Of a DNA stretch of 64,000 nt, positions 1-11,746 are shown in pieces; positions within the stretch are counted from its first letter, which is position 1, and the number at the start of each line of letters is the position of its first letter. The position numbers were made by a program, and so were the translations under genes. Origin of the DNA: Anaspis maculata (Eukaryota > Arthropoda > Insecta > Coleoptera > Scraptiidae); assembly GCA_949128115.1 (NCBI GenBank), contig OX421966.1, forward strand, positions 59,083,416-59,147,415. Reading direction: 5' to 3'. The notes beneath the pieces were generated by a model. The model saw only the letters and a program-made list of their open reading frames with translations. It was not told where the DNA came from and did no database searches.

Positions 1-660
1 GGGCACCACTTCTTGAAAATTACCTGTGGGTACCTACTACTCACGTGCAAAAGCATTTGACATCGGGATGAAATGCAAGGTTGGTTCCCCTAACGTTCGT
101 ACTAAAATATGAATATTGATATTGCGAGTTACGTCTTTGATTGCTTCACTTACGGGGACTGTATTTCTTCGAAAAAAGTATAGCTGTGGTCCTTATAAGT
201 GGAGCGAACGATTTGAACCGTGACAGTGAAATGATAGCGACAAAAACAGAAGATCGTCTTGGAATATGATTACTGTGAACGCACTATACTTTGAAACCGA
301 CTATAGAAAAAGCCAATGAGTGGATTCTTTGGGACTTTGGATATGTTATAGGGGATGAAATTCTGCGTCGATATCAATCATAAAATTTCATGATTTAATT
401 TTTCTGCCCCTAGAAACTATCTTTGCCGCGCTATATTTGCTTTCAATGGATTGACAGATTTCATCTTCTCCATTTGAAGTTGCAATTTTTTACCCCCCCT
501 CCAATAACTCAAAACCCCCGGGTGCGGTTTTTGACAATTTTGGATATGTTGTAGGGCACTCAATTCTGAACAGAATATAAAATTTTCATGACGTCCATAT
601 TTATTCCGAGGTTTTGCCGATTTTTTTACTATTTTTCCTGTACTATTATTGTTCTAGAAA
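1..660. repeat. Intergenic, with an inverted dispersed repeat
   Basis: No gene is visible. About 196-390 is the reverse complement of 19770-19955; both contain the stretch with TGAAATGATAGCGACAAAAA. Two related pieces, both with GGATATGTT and a following AAATTCTG or CAATTCTG, occur at about 340-400 and 540-600. Confidence 0.6.
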
Positions 661-1374
661 ATGCAGGTAGTGGACGTGGTAGGAAAAAACAAGTTGCAAA
701 TAATGATAAAGGCAAACCACTTGGCAGGATCGTAACTAAAATATGAATAAACGATTTGACCCGCAGTGCTTTCATTTTCGTCCCTTAGGATTGGAATGGT
801 GCCCCTTTTTTAAAATGGCGGATTTCATCTAGGGGCAGAAGGTATCGAATAGCCTGGTGATGTCCAACTTCGTTAAAATATATGAAGCTATGTCTCGATC
901 GATTTCTGGGACATCAAACACTTTTTAAAAAAATGATGGAACATTGACATCTGTCGCAGGCAAATTTGGTGGAGGCGCCAAAATGAATTTTGTACGGTCA
1001 TAAGAAAATTGCTGTAACATTTTTATTTTTCAACCGATTTTAACACAAGGTATCTCATTTTGTGGAGAGGTAAATTCTTCTTGTTATCTTATACCTTCCA
1101 TGAAAAAAGAATGTTGAAAAAAAAATGATAATTTGAAAAAAAAAAGATTTTTTTCATTTTTTTATTTTCATGAGAATTGCCGTATTTATAGATTTTGTTG
1201 TGCCCTTTCTAAATTTGCACTTTTCCGATTTATATCTTTGCAGTGCGCACCGCCATATTGAAAAAATGAAATCTGAAGAGAAGTTTTTGACAATATCTGA
1301 ATGTTAGTCCATACGAGATTGAAATGTTCATATACGTATGAAAGTACATTCAATTCTCCACGATTTGACACCTG

Positions 1375-1662
1375 AACCATTTCTGTGCGACTCGGGGTTC
1401 TTGAGCTAGAGCTTCCGGAAGTATCAATTTTCGGTGCTAAATAGTGACCGTGCCTACCAAATTCTACCACTTGATCACCACCATGTCTTAGTCAAGTCAC
1501 CCATCAATAACGCGTCGTCATTTATCTCAAATCATAAACGTTGGTGGACCTGGCACAGCCCCAAGTGGTGATTTTTATTTCTTTTGGAACCAAAAATTGA
1601 TACTTCCAGAAGGTCTAGCTCAAGAACCGTGGGTCGCACAGAGCTGGTTCAGATGTCAAACT
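1375..1662. repeat. Hairpin near the centre of the palindromic element
   Basis: GAACC...CGACTCGGGGTTCTTGAGC at about 1375-1410 pairs with GCTCAAGAACCGTGGGTCG at about 1617-1636. AAGTATCAATTTTCGG pairs with the AAAATTGATACTTCC stretch. This is a further palindrome inside the larger one. Confidence 0.65.
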
Positions 1663-2727
1663 GTGGAGGATTGGCGAGTTCCAAGATCTGATACGCCATC
1701 TGACGGCCAACGTGTAAACGACGTTTGTGCACGGATCAACCGCAGATTTGTGTGGGCTCTTATGAGCGTTGCGGTGTTTGGTGACTTTAATTGATTCCAT
1801 CTGACTTAACGTGGCGTTGATTTTTTCCAACAAAGTACGTGAGCCACGCACGTTTCATTATCTTGAATATACTAGGTGTCGTCGGTTGCAAAAGCATTGC
1901 ATTTTAAAATAAGAGTGGCACGTGTACGACGACTGGCAAGCAAAAGTGGCATCAGAATGGGAGGTGGTAAGATTTGTGATTTTGTCATAGTGACAAAAAG
2001 TGGCGGAGAATTTGTTGCGTTTCCGAGTGCGAGTCGCGCTGTGGAAACCGGAAAAAGGAAGAGTCACATTTTCACCGTTTCCCGTCGAAAGCGAAAGACG
2101 CAAGTTGGGTAGTCAAGATGACAAACAAACTTGGCACTGTGGAAAATATGACTACGAGAAAAGCTTGGGAAGTGTCGCTGAAAATAGGAACTTTAAATGG
2201 CTGCATCGAAGAAGCCCAGCTGCGTTATGCATGTCCCGGACTGGCCTGCTTTGCAAGTGCATTTAAACGTTCCAATTTCACAGGAACTCTCGCAGGAACT
2301 GCTACTACTATTTCTTTTAATAACAATCTCAGTTGCCTCGTGAGGAGATTCATACAATGCGCTTGTTTGTAAACACAATCCAAATATGTCTATGTTTGAA
2401 CTGAAGCTTGATTCGGTTCGCTTTCGACCACACAACACAAGAAATTGTGACTTCAGAATTTCCTCTCCCATCAGTATCCCATCACGATAGATCGAGAATC
2501 CGTCGAGGCTTGAGGCCATCCAGTGATTGAAAACCTTCATAACACTCAATTCGCTTCTGCCATTTTCGAGTTCCACCGCAATAGGTACTAATTAACCACG
2601 TTTCACGTCTGGAGGACATTAAAAACCGCTTACTACTGATAAGATTTTTGAACGCGCGGGCAACAATCCGTGCCCTATCCGACATGTTTGTTTACATGCG
2701 AAGCGCATCAGCAGCGCCACCATCGGT
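1663..2727. other. Centre of the palindromic element, no recognised gene
   Basis: Short open frames occur on both strands, for example 67 codons on the minus strand from 2685, but none resembles a known family. I see no splice or promoter arrangement strong enough to call a gene. Confidence 0.4.
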
Positions 2728-3103
2728 AATGTTACTCGCCAATTGAATGTGCTTTCATATGTATATAAAAATTTCAATGTCACATAGACCAAAATTCAGA
2801 TATTGTGAAAAACTTCTTTTCAGACATCATTTTTCCAATATGGCGGCGCGTACTGCAAAGATATAAATTGGAAAAGTGCAAATTTAGAAAGGGCACATCA
2901 AAGTCTACAAATTGCGCAAATTGCATTAAAATAAAAAAATGTAAAAAATCTTTTTTTTTTCAAATTATTTTTTATTTTTTTTTCAACATTCCTCAACGTC
3001 TTTTTTTAATGAAAGGTATAAGGTAACATAAAGAATTCACTTTTTCACAAAATTAAATGTCTTGTGTTAAAATCCGTTGAAAAATAAAAATGTTACAGCA
3101 ATT

Positions 3104-4323
3104 CAATTTAACAATTTGAATTCCGATTTACTGAAAATTCCTAATCCGGTTCTTGACTGCTTCCATTCCTATAGGCGATTGAATTTAAGATCCCAGCGCC
3201 AGGTGGCCAATTACGGAACTGTCCGAAACAACTTTACAGATGACAATTTGACCTTGAACTTGACGGTTCGGATTTATAATTCAAATGAACTGTCACCTCG
3301 ACTGACACTTTTCAAGTTTAAAACTCGCGCTTCGTTTTCATCGTGATGAAATATCAACCAGAATTCCTGTTCTCGAAGAGATTCTGCCTAAAGGATCTAA
3401 CAGCTAATGCGGACGTCCCAGGCCCAGGGTGTCGGTGTCAATAATATAATGTGAGCGTTGAAACGACCGGCACGTTGGAAAATACCTCTTGGATTTGATG
3501 GATTTCTTGTCTAGGACGTCGTCCTTAGCTGGCGGATGTCCTTCGAAGCAGCATCCTTCCCGAAAATGGCATAAAAATAAAAGCTTTTGCCACCCACAAG
3601 GGTGCTGTGTGCTTGTCGATGAAGGTAAAAGGAACCCAAGGTGTGAGGTTATGTTTTAATCTTGTTTTGCTTTCAGTTTTTGGGCAAAATTTCTGGGTTC
3701 AGAGAGCGTTGTAGCCCGTATCCTGTTCCCAAGTGGCTCCCCGAAATTTTCCCTGTTTCCTTCTGGTTTCCCCCCTTCGTCCTCATCAGAATGAAAAACG
3801 TCCTTCCCTTAATCGGCTGATATATTTCGCCCCAATTTATTAGGGCTTCTTTAGAGCATCTACATGTACGTACAGGGATGTTACCACAATGTTACAATAC
3901 AAAAATGTGAACTACAATAATAAACTTTTTAATTTAAAACGGCTTCTCTTTCTCGAATGAATTTTTCAAGAGGGTGTAGAGGTGTATCCGCACATTTCTC
4001 AACACAATCACAATTTCGAATTTTGGGGGGATCACTAGCACTCGCTTCCATTTCAAAATCCTCTTGATTATATTTCCGAGTGCCAGTGACAATTTCTTCA
4101 CTGTGGCTGTGTAGTCATCTCAGGAAATTACTGGAAAGCGATGTTCCGGAGTATGGAAAAACTTCAGAACTTTTTTCAACTTTTGACGTACTTATGTCAA
4201 ATAAGCATCAATTTCGCGCCACAGCCATCGTGACCACCGTGCGTTCCGGGCGCCAGGCGGGTTTATGTTGGTTCACAGATCTCACACCAGGGTGCGTAGT
4301 CCTTATTTTCTATCGCCTATAAC
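3104..4323. other. 5' part of the LINE insertion, no recognised coding domain
   Basis: Open frames are short (89 codons at 3077-3346 and 80 at 4080-4322) and show no family motif. This could be 5' UTR of the LINE, or an older separate insertion. Confidence 0.35.
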
Positions 4324-4882
4324 TTTAATCAAATATTGACTGAGCCTACTAGAATAACTGAGACCACTGCTACATTGATTGATCCAATTTTTGTTACGAG
4401 TGATGTTGTTGTGCATTCCAGCGGTACGTTGTCTGCTTCTGATATTTCAGTTCATTTCGCGGTGTTCTGTAGGATCGAAATAGCCCGGAAGACTTTTGAG
4501 CCTAAGTTTGTAACGTACAGACAGTTCAGAGGTTTTGATATTCATAATTTTCAAGCTGATTTGCAACGTCTGAATTGGTTCAGTATGTTAAGAGAGAAGA
4601 ATATTGACAGAAAAGTTCAAATTTTTAACAATTTAATAACGAATTTATTCGACGAACATTGTCCTACTGTAGAATCAAGAATTACGAAACCAAAGGCTCC
4701 GCGGTTAAATGAAAACGTACGAATCTTCATGAAACAAAGAGATAGAGCTCTTCAAAAATTTAAACGTCTTGCCCAATGTGAATGACAAAACAAACATCCC
4801 AATCCACTTATCAAATCCCGAGGATATAAATAATTACTTCGCTTCTTTTTTCCATAACGTTTCAGACTGTTCTAAAAAAGTT
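4324..4882 (+). pseudogene. LINE ORF2 fragment, end of the endonuclease domain
   Basis: The translation contains TRITETTATLID followed by a degenerate SDH-type box (ASDISVHF). This is the usual end of the apurinic-type endonuclease of jockey/CR1-like LINEs. A linker follows, with INNYFASFFHNVSDCSKK just before the nested insertion. One frame change lies around 4785-4800. The catalytic N-terminal half of the endonuclease is absent, so no nicking activity is possible. The frame resumes exactly at 7282 after the nested element, which supports a single original ORF. Confidence 0.75.
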
Positions 4883-7281
4883 TTTTTTTTTTTGTAAAAC
4901 ATTTATTAATAGGTAAATTTTACAAAGATAATATAGTAATAAAAAAAAAGAAGTATAAATAAATAAAAACATTTATGTAACAATATAAAATATTTCTTCC
5001 ATTTTTTGGAATGAAATTGAGCGCAAGGTGCCCAATATGCTAGCAGCATTTCCACGTTGAATGGCAAGTGAAATTTTTTGTTTGAGAAATCTACCCGAAC
5101 GTGGATCACCAGTCACCATTTTCAATTTTGAACACAGAAAATTCACAAAAACTGAAGCTTCTTCACTCCAAGGGTCCATTGTTTCCACAGAAAAGGCTAC
5201 GAATTCATATGCTTTTTTGATGTCAGAATATTTTTGATGTTTGTTGCGTGCGGCGTTTTCAGCTGCAGCTTTGGGCGTTTTTGATGTAAACTTAATGTAG
5301 GAAGCTGCCATGGTGTCTACGCAGGTTGCATCTCACACCAGAGACCGACCTTTTGACCAGGGAGTTAGGGTTAAGCCATCCGGACGCTTGCCATCATTTC
5401 TGAAAAGACCAGTGGGCTCACGTATGCAAGGGATGTCAACGGAATTTAAAGCTCTTTTCAACAAATCGTTGAGCATTTGGTGTCGAGAAAATCTGCCAGC
5501 ACTTTTAGAGCAGCTCAATCCGTGACGGCCTTTAGAGTCCACAGGGGAACCACAGACACATGTATGAGGTTGGCAAACATCACATCCTAGACGAAGAGCT
5601 GCAGCAATCCTTAAAGACGTGTTGTCTAGCAGAGATCCGGTGTTGGGTGAAGGAATGGACTGGAGCCAGTAGCCGGATTCTGGTGTGGATACTGCATGGA
5701 TTCGTGCTGATTCCAAGGGAGATGCAGAACCTAATAGGGCATCATATGAACGTTGAATCAAAGGAGTATCCCAAGCTTTTTGTCGACTTTTGTTTTCCGG
5801 TATGTTGGCGCCAGACCTCTCTTTCCATATATCAAGTGCTTCATCTAAATAGCAAATCTTGGAAATGTCACTTTTCAGAGGTAATATGGTTGTGACTAAA
5901 TCCGCGACACTAAAAGATGATGATAAGAACGCTGGGAGGCCAACATCGGATAAACGCCGAATTCCAAGTCCACCAAAAGAAATGGGCAATGAAGCCTGTG
6001 ACCATTGCACGTCATCAAATTTAATATTCAAAATAGATTCCAAAACATTTTTTATAGCATTGTCAATTTTTAGAATTTGATTTTGAAACATCCAAGTGGG
6101 AGTCGTTCTTGAAAGATAGGTCAATTTTGGCATACCAAAGCAAAATTTCAAAAGAACAAAAGATACGTGGGAAGTCAAATTTGGTAATAATCTGAACATC
6201 CTCTCCATATCTCGTAGCTTGTTTTCCAAAAATATCGGTGTCCCTTCTGAAGTGAGGGGTGCTCCAAGTAAAGACATGTCACACTTTCAACTACTTTGAT
6301 CCCTGGAAGAACGTCTTCAAATTTTTTTAAAATATCTTTGTTCGTTTGTTTCAAAAAATGGAGTTCACATTTTGAAGCGTTAAATTGTAGACCTATTAGA
6401 CTCAGCTCTTGAATCAACATTTTTAAATCTTCTAATACTTTTTCCGAAAAATCACCCAAAGTGCCATCGTCAAGGTACCATATGTTTAAATCTGAACGTA
6501 TTTTTTCAATAATTGGATTAATCGCCAAACTAAAAATCAGCGGTCCAAGAGGATCTCCTTGTTGTGCTCCAACTTGGGATTTTAAAATACTCTTTCCAAA
6601 AAATAGTAGTGAAGGAGACGAATAACACTGTAAAAGGTAAGGAAGTATTTCGGGTACAATCTTACCAACAGCGGAGAGCATTGAATCTCTTTCAACACAA
6701 TTAAAGGCATTTTTAAGATCGATTTTAATGATGACCTTCTCCTTGTTGTCATTGTCAGCCATGAAAGATCTCGTCGCCTGAATTGCAGCCTCATTACCAT
6801 TGGGGACGGCAAACCCTACTTGTCGAGGCAGGAAATGATCAACCGCCGATGTTCTAGACGCTTTGCAACAAATCTTTCCTACCAGTCTCCTCAAGGTATT
6901 CCCAACTGCTATTGGCCGAATGCCACCATCTTTTTTGCGCAGAGCACAAAGCGAAGCTCCATATAGTATCTCTAATATGTTTGGATTTACTGATCCAGAT
7001 AACATAAGGTTGCACAGTTTTGTAAGGGATTTGAGAAGACGATGACCAGCATCTCCAGCTCGATGAGATAGAAGTCCTTGAGATGTTGGGGCCTCAAACC
7101 ATCAACTCCAGATGCTGAACCGTTCGGGAAACTAAAAACAGCTTCTGAAACCATTTTCTCTGTCGCTGTTAAGTACTCCACAGATGGTCCTGGAGTCGGA
7201 GGAAAACACAACAATCTCGAAGGTGCTGGGTGCTTCAGTTTTAATTCTTCTAGAGTTTCGTCATTCTGGCAAACCAAATCA
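4883..7281 (-). mobile_element. YLDDG-type non-LTR retrotransposon nested in the LINE
   Basis: This minus-strand element has a poly(A) tail seen as the T tract at 4883-4893. It is flanked by an exact 12-bp target-site duplication, TCTAAAAAAGTT, at 4871-4882 and 7282-7293. It is 5'-truncated: its first bases fall inside coding sequence. Its removal restores the reading frame of the host LINE (SDCSKK|VDFYCNK). It therefore inserted after the LINE, which inserted after the palindromic element. Confidence 0.88.
4973..7277 (-). pseudogene. Reverse transcriptase of the YLDDG-type element, broken
   Basis: Segments in order on the minus strand: 7277-6987 with a pre-RT block (GSASGVDGLRPQHLKD); 7005-6175 with the RT domain, including KDGGIRPIAVGNTLRRLV, KIDLKNAFN, AQQGDPLGPLIFSL and the catalytic YLDDG; 6277-5333 with the thumb and a C-terminal Cys/His block (CVCGS...GLSCSKSAGRFSRHQ) followed by EPTGLFRNDGKRPDG. 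A last piece, 5311-4973, ends in the family pattern ISLAIQRGNAA. At least two frame changes (about 7000 and 6200-6270) and one TGA at 5333-5335, where the family normally has Trp, break it. EP...DGKRPDG...(W)DAT resembles a PD-(D/E)XK nuclease core; that is inference. I could not name the clade with confidence. Confidence 0.8.
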
Positions 7282-8163
7282 TCTAAAAAAGTTGATTTTT
7301 ATTGCAATAAAATTTCCAAACCTGGTCTGAGTTTCGATTTTGTAATGACGTGTGCTGAGGAAGTTCACAAAATTCTTTGGGCACTTAAATCTAATGCTCT
7401 GGGTGCAGATCATGTTTCTCTGAAAATGCTCAAATGTTGTAGCCCAGTGATTGATCGGTATATCGTCCATCTGATTAATAGTTGCATGGAACAGTGCTGT
7501 TTCCCCTGGCAGTGGAAGATTGCTATAGGTAAACCGTTGGCAAAGAAATCTAATCCCACAGAGTTTTCCGACCTAAGAATAATCAGCATCTTACCTACAA
7601 TGTCCAAGATTTTCGAAAGAGTGTTGTATCGTCAAATGTTCGATTATTTTACTTCAAATCATCTACTGCCGGATTGTCAGACGGGTTTCAGGTGTGGTTT
7701 CAGTACTTCTACTGCCCTGGCAAACGTCGTCGATGACATCATCGGTGCATATGATAAAGGTCTGGCCAGTGCCTTGGTGTTGTTGGACTACTCCAAGGCG
7801 TTTGATACGATCAATCACGAACTGCTTCTTGCTAAACTTAAATTCTTCGGTTTTAATGATTCTTCTGTTGCTCTTATAACATCTTATTTTGAGGACAGAT
7901 ATCAGCGTGTTTCTGTCAAAAATGTTTTATCATCTACTTTAAGTGTTAAATCCGGCGTACCGCCGGGTTCAATACTCGGTCCATTGTTATTTATTGTGTA
8001 TACTTCTGACGTTTTAACATGCACGGATAAATGCAAGGTCCAAGCCTACGCCGATGACACGCAGTTGCACTTCAGCTTTCATTATTCGGATTTCCTTGCG
8101 GCTCGTGAGCATATTCAGAAGGACTTGGATAAGTTAAGCTCCCTTTCCAAAGAACACGCTTAA
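7282..8163 (+). pseudogene. LINE ORF2 reverse transcriptase domain
   Basis: The frame picks up at the target duplication. RT motifs in order: KPLAKKSNPTEFSDLRIIS, PTMSKIFERVLYRQM, QTGFRCGFST, LLDYSKAFDTINHELLL, SGVPPGSILGPLLFIVY and the catalytic box AYADDTQLH. This is typical of jockey/CR1-like RTs. It ends at a stop after SLSKEHA. The next part of the protein continues in another frame from about 8150, so there is one frameshift (and a few missing residues). Upstream nested sequence (7078-7281) is open in the same frame by chance and is not part of this gene. Confidence 0.85.
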
Positions 8164-8899
8164 TCCTTTAAAATCCTGTCCTTTGTTATTCGCAACTAAA
8201 AAACAAAAAGAATTTTTATTGAATAATGGTTTTTCTCTCAAGATTGATGACGTTCAAATCCCATACGTCGATTCATCTCGCAATCTTGGCGTTATCCTTG
8301 ATACAAATTTGAGATTCAAGGATCACGTTACGTCACTTTTGAAAAAATCTTATTCAGCTTTAAAACTAATATACGCTAACCGACACATACTGAGCTTCCC
8401 GTTGAAGAAACACCTCTGCGATACTCTTGTACTCTCTTTCTACAATTACTGTAGTTTCATTTATGGGCCTTGTCTTGATTCTGTCACAAAAAGTAGAATA
8501 CAGAGAGTCCAGAATGCCTGTATAAGATGTATTTACGGTCTTAGAAAGTATGATCACGTGTCCTTAAAGTTGTCCGAGATTGGTTGGCTCAACATGGAAC
8601 AGCGTCGCATCTCCCAGTTGGGGAACTTTCTCCACAAGCTTTTCAAGTTTGATTTATGCAGTGTAGCTTTGAGAAGTAAACTTGTATTACGATCGGACGC
8701 TTGTTCCATGGGCTTAAATTTAAGATGGTCTAATGATAGATTGACAATGCCTCACCACCATACGACTTTATTTCGAAGATCTTCCACTTATAACTCTGTG
8801 AAACTTTTCAACTCTTTTCCTCGTGGGTTGATGCAGTCGCCATCGCTTTCGTCTTTTAAAAGCCAGCTCATCAGATTGATTTTATCGGGTGGAATTTGA
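8150..8899 (+). pseudogene. LINE ORF2 C-terminal domain
   Basis: In the shifted frame the sequence runs LNPLKSCPLLFATKK, then RNLGVILDTNLRFKDHVTSL, YNYCSFIYGP, RIQRVQNACIRCIYGLRK and SVKLFNSFPRGLMQSPSL, and ends at 8899. These are the standard post-RT blocks of jockey/CR1-like elements (LGV.LD.L...H; RIQ..QNACIR). About 450 nt of 3' UTR follow, up to the TTATT tail. Confidence 0.82.
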
Positions 8900-9712
8900 C
8901 TTTCAACTCATTTCTATATGCTTCTCTTCCATGCGGCTTTTTGACCATTGATTAAGTCTGTCCCTACAGTTGTTTTTTTTTTCTTTCTTACTTTAGCTTA
9001 ATTGCTGTTATCTTTCCTTCTTGCTCTATCCTCTTGCACTGAGGATACAGATTTCTATTTAATTTTGTGTTAATTTTTGTTCAATTTTGTGTTAATTTCA
9101 TACATTTGATTTCTTACTTTAATTTTTTACATTATTTTCTTGTGATGAAAATTAGCAATTGATTTTGTTTCCCTCCCTCATTCCATATAATTCATATGTT
9201 AAGAATTTATTGCTTGTTTTTTTGTTTTGTCTGCTATGCATTTTTTCTTGTCATATTTTATTTTGTAACATGTTGAGAGGGTTAAGTAGAATAGCAATTG
9301 TGCTAGACTTCGCCCCTCTTCATTTAATATTCATTTACTGAATAAAGTCCATTTATTATTTATTATTATTTATTATTATTATTAATTTTCTTATGACATC
9401 AGTACTAAATTCCTTTTGGCGCCTCCACCAAATTTGCCTGCGGTAGGTGTCAATGTTCCACCATTTTTTTAATTAGTGTTTGATGTCCCAGAAACCGATT
9501 GAGACATAGCCCTCTATATTTCTACTAAGCTGGACATCATCAGGCTATTCGATACCTTCTGCCCCTAGATAATATCCACCATTTTGAAAAAGGGGCGCTA
9601 TTCAAATCCTAAGGGACGAAAAGAAAAGCACTGCGAGTCAAATCGTTTATTCAGGTCTCAGTTGTAACCCTGCCAAGTGGTTTGCTTTATCATCATTTGC
9701 AATTTGTATTCC

Positions 9713-10190
9713 CTATTTCGGTTGTACCACGTCCATTAAGGACAGATTGTATATTTTTTTATTGTCTTATACGCAAAGCATCACTATAAGTATACAATTT
9801 TATAGAAAAGAAAACCAATATAAATATTAAAAGACATTGCTGCTTTGACCTCTCACGATCGGGGATGGATAATATTGAAAGGCAGCTTCGCTGTGGGCAA
9901 TAGCGTTGACGAACTTGAAGGGCCGCTTTGTGCAGATTTGCTTCTTTACAGTTTGCCCCATTCTGCGTATTTTGCAAAACTCTATACGTAACGTGCATTT
10001 TGAACGTTTTCGTACTTGGACCAGTTGACCAAGCTGGATCACGTCATTTTGGTGATAGCTTTATAGTATAGAAAATCCCTTAGCCCCCACCTATATGGCA
10101 CCAGCCTGCAATAACCCTCCCAAAACATTTCTACATTTCCCTTGTTACCGCAACAGTTTCGAAACGCTTTGAAAACTGAACGCAACTCAC
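9713..10190 (-). other. Intron/3' flank of unit A exon E1, conserved between units
   Basis: From about 9825 to 10190 the sequence matches 53400-53779 (unit C) and, in part, 28080-28235 (unit B). It includes the shared CTCACGATCGGGGATGGATAA-like stretch. It begins with GTGAGT on the minus strand, as expected for intron 1 of the MYND gene. The match stops about 110 bp from the right arm of the palindromic element. No E2 homologue is visible to the left in unit A. Confidence 0.65.
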
Positions 10191-11746
10191 CTCGCCTGCA
10201 GTATTCTGCCGTCCAAGCATGATTGAACACTGGCGGCGAGACGCATAGCTCCGGTGGCGGCATCTGAATGCCCTGGATGTTCCGCGCCAGATTGGTTTGT
10301 GCGAACAGCAACTGGTCCTGTTGCACATGCTGTCGCTGTAACTGCAGCAGCTGCTGCAGCCGCTTCTGATCCTCCGATTGTTTCCGCAACTGCTCTTCCT
10401 CATCATGCCGCCGCTTGTCCAAGATCACTCTGTGCATGGTCAAGGCCACGTTGTGATATACGATGGCGAAGTTTTGCGGCCGGCCTTTGAAAAACTTCAC
10501 CAGAATGCCGAGCGCTATGCCCATGTTGTCGGAGTTGGCCGGTAACGGCAGCGGAAAATCGTTGTCTCGAGTTAAGAACATCTTGGCGCTGTAGTCGAGC
10601 ACCGCCCTGTAATTGAAGTCCAGTATGTTCATCGTAAACTTGCCCAGCGTGCCCATCAGTTCGTCCGCCACCTGTGTCACAGCGGGCAGGTAGTAATTGT
10701 TGTAGAGCATATCCTGATCCTGGCGCTTCCTGGCGAGAGACTGGAATTTTTGTCCGCCCAGACCCATGTCGCTCAGCACTTTGCAATGTGCGAACAAGTG
10801 AAGGAAAGAGTAGATGGACTTGTGAGTCAACTGGGCGCAATATTCCAGTCCCAAAACACTCGGTCGAAACCTCGGTCGAAACGTTTCGGGATGGTTGGCG
10901 ACTTCGATGAGCGGAGTGCGGTGGGCCCAAAAGACAGCTCCTTGATTTGGATGATACAAAGTATACGGTTCGTACGCTCTCGGTTGAGCGGGAACCATTT
11001 CGTTCGGCGGTACCAGTTGAACCCGAGGTATGGTCCTCACCATCGGTGAAGGTGGTACCGACGCAGCCGACCAATTGTTAACCGTCGCCGAGACTTGAAC
11101 CGGTGCCGTTGCTCGAGCTGGAGGTTCCGCAGCGTGATTCGGCGACTCAACCTGATTTCTTTGCGGCATTTCAGACAAGTCTATGACCAATCGTTCCGGC
11201 GACTCATCCGGTGAGGGCAACTCCTCCGACTGTTCTCTCATTTGCGGCTGTCCTCTCATATTGGGTGGCCGTCTCATATCCGGCGGATCTCTAATATCTT
11301 GCAGTTCTCTCACATCGATACCCAAACGGCTGTCATTGTCCGTTTGGTCTTCCATCTCTCTGGTTTCAGCTTTGACTTGTTCTTCGAATTTCACGAAATT
11401 GCGTTTAAAATCGTCTTCGGTTTCGTCCCAAGTCAAATCTATGATTTGTTTTGATTCTCTAGTCTTCTTGTCTTCTTGCTCGTCGCTTCTTCGCGCCTCC
11501 GTCATCTGCGTGTGTCTCTCCTTTTTTTTCTTTTCTGAACAATCCGGTACGGTACTGTTAGAGACTATTTCGTACTCGATGGGCTCTCCTGAAATTTCGT
11601 CTTCTTCCGCGTACATGCGGGCCATCATTTCGGACACAGAATGGAAAGGTGATGCATCTCGGGCTCTGGACTGGGTACAGTTTGAGGGCAGCTCATACGG
11701 CGCTGCAGTAAGCGTTTCGGTCGTTTGGTCTGCACCGCGAATGTGG
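10191..11746 (-). CDS. Unit A exon E1 of the MYND-protein gene family
   Basis: This open exon is bounded by a strong acceptor (a T-rich tract, then TTTGCAG at 11747-11750) and a donor (GCGAG|GTGAGT at 10190). Its 1556 nt equal one base, 518 codons and one base, the same phases as the unit C exon. Order of features: DQTTETLTAAP; acidic SEMMARMYAEEDEISGEP, whose Met is a possible start; Lys-rich patch; SIM-like QIIDLTWDETEDD; a proline-rich block of short DPPDM/QPQM repeats; a second SIM-like LVIDLSEMP; HAAEPPARATAPVQ; a helical region (CAQLTHKSIYSFLHLF through KFFKGRPQNFAI) that I do not recognise; and a Q-rich coiled coil. It lacks the PQII/PQMI repeat expansion of copy C. Reading through the donor adds 50 odd residues, which is unlikely to be real. 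No downstream exons are visible in this unit. Confidence 0.7.

Larger units (their letters stand above)
3104..9383 (+). mobile_element. Non-LTR retrotransposon, jockey/CR1-like, inserted in the palindrome
   Basis: The insertion interrupts the right arm of the palindromic element and is bordered by AATT at 3100-3103 and 9384-9387. The coding remnant has the end of an endonuclease domain, then a reverse transcriptase, then a C-terminal domain. The 3' end has AATAAAG at about 9340 and a TTA/TTATT simple-repeat tail at 9353-9383, as in CR1- or jockey-like LINEs. The first 1.2 kb (3104-4323) has no recognisable ORF1 or N-terminal endonuclease and may be 5' UTR with an internal deletion. The element is dead: it has frameshifts and is itself interrupted by 4883-7281. 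Confidence 0.75.
666..9712. mobile_element. Palindromic (foldback) element carrying nested retrotransposons
   Basis: Outer arms 666-1012 and 9388-9712 are reverse complements (GTGGACGTGG at the left end, CCACGTCCA at the right). The inner arms 1013-1385 and 2728-3103 also pair. On the left the two arm segments are continuous. On the right they are separated by a 6.28-kb insertion (3104-9383) flanked by AATT. Without that insertion the element is about 2.8 kb. No transposase is recognisable in it, so the class is unknown. Confidence 0.75.

Noticed and set aside
2193..2685. Minus-strand frames of 127 and 67 codons in the centre of the palindromic element
   Set aside because: They overlap each other in different frames, show no family motif and lack clear splice sites.
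7078..7281. Extending the LINE reverse transcriptase upstream to 7078
   Set aside because: This part belongs to the nested minus-strand element; the true upstream sequence is at 4324-4882, as shown by the 12-bp duplication.
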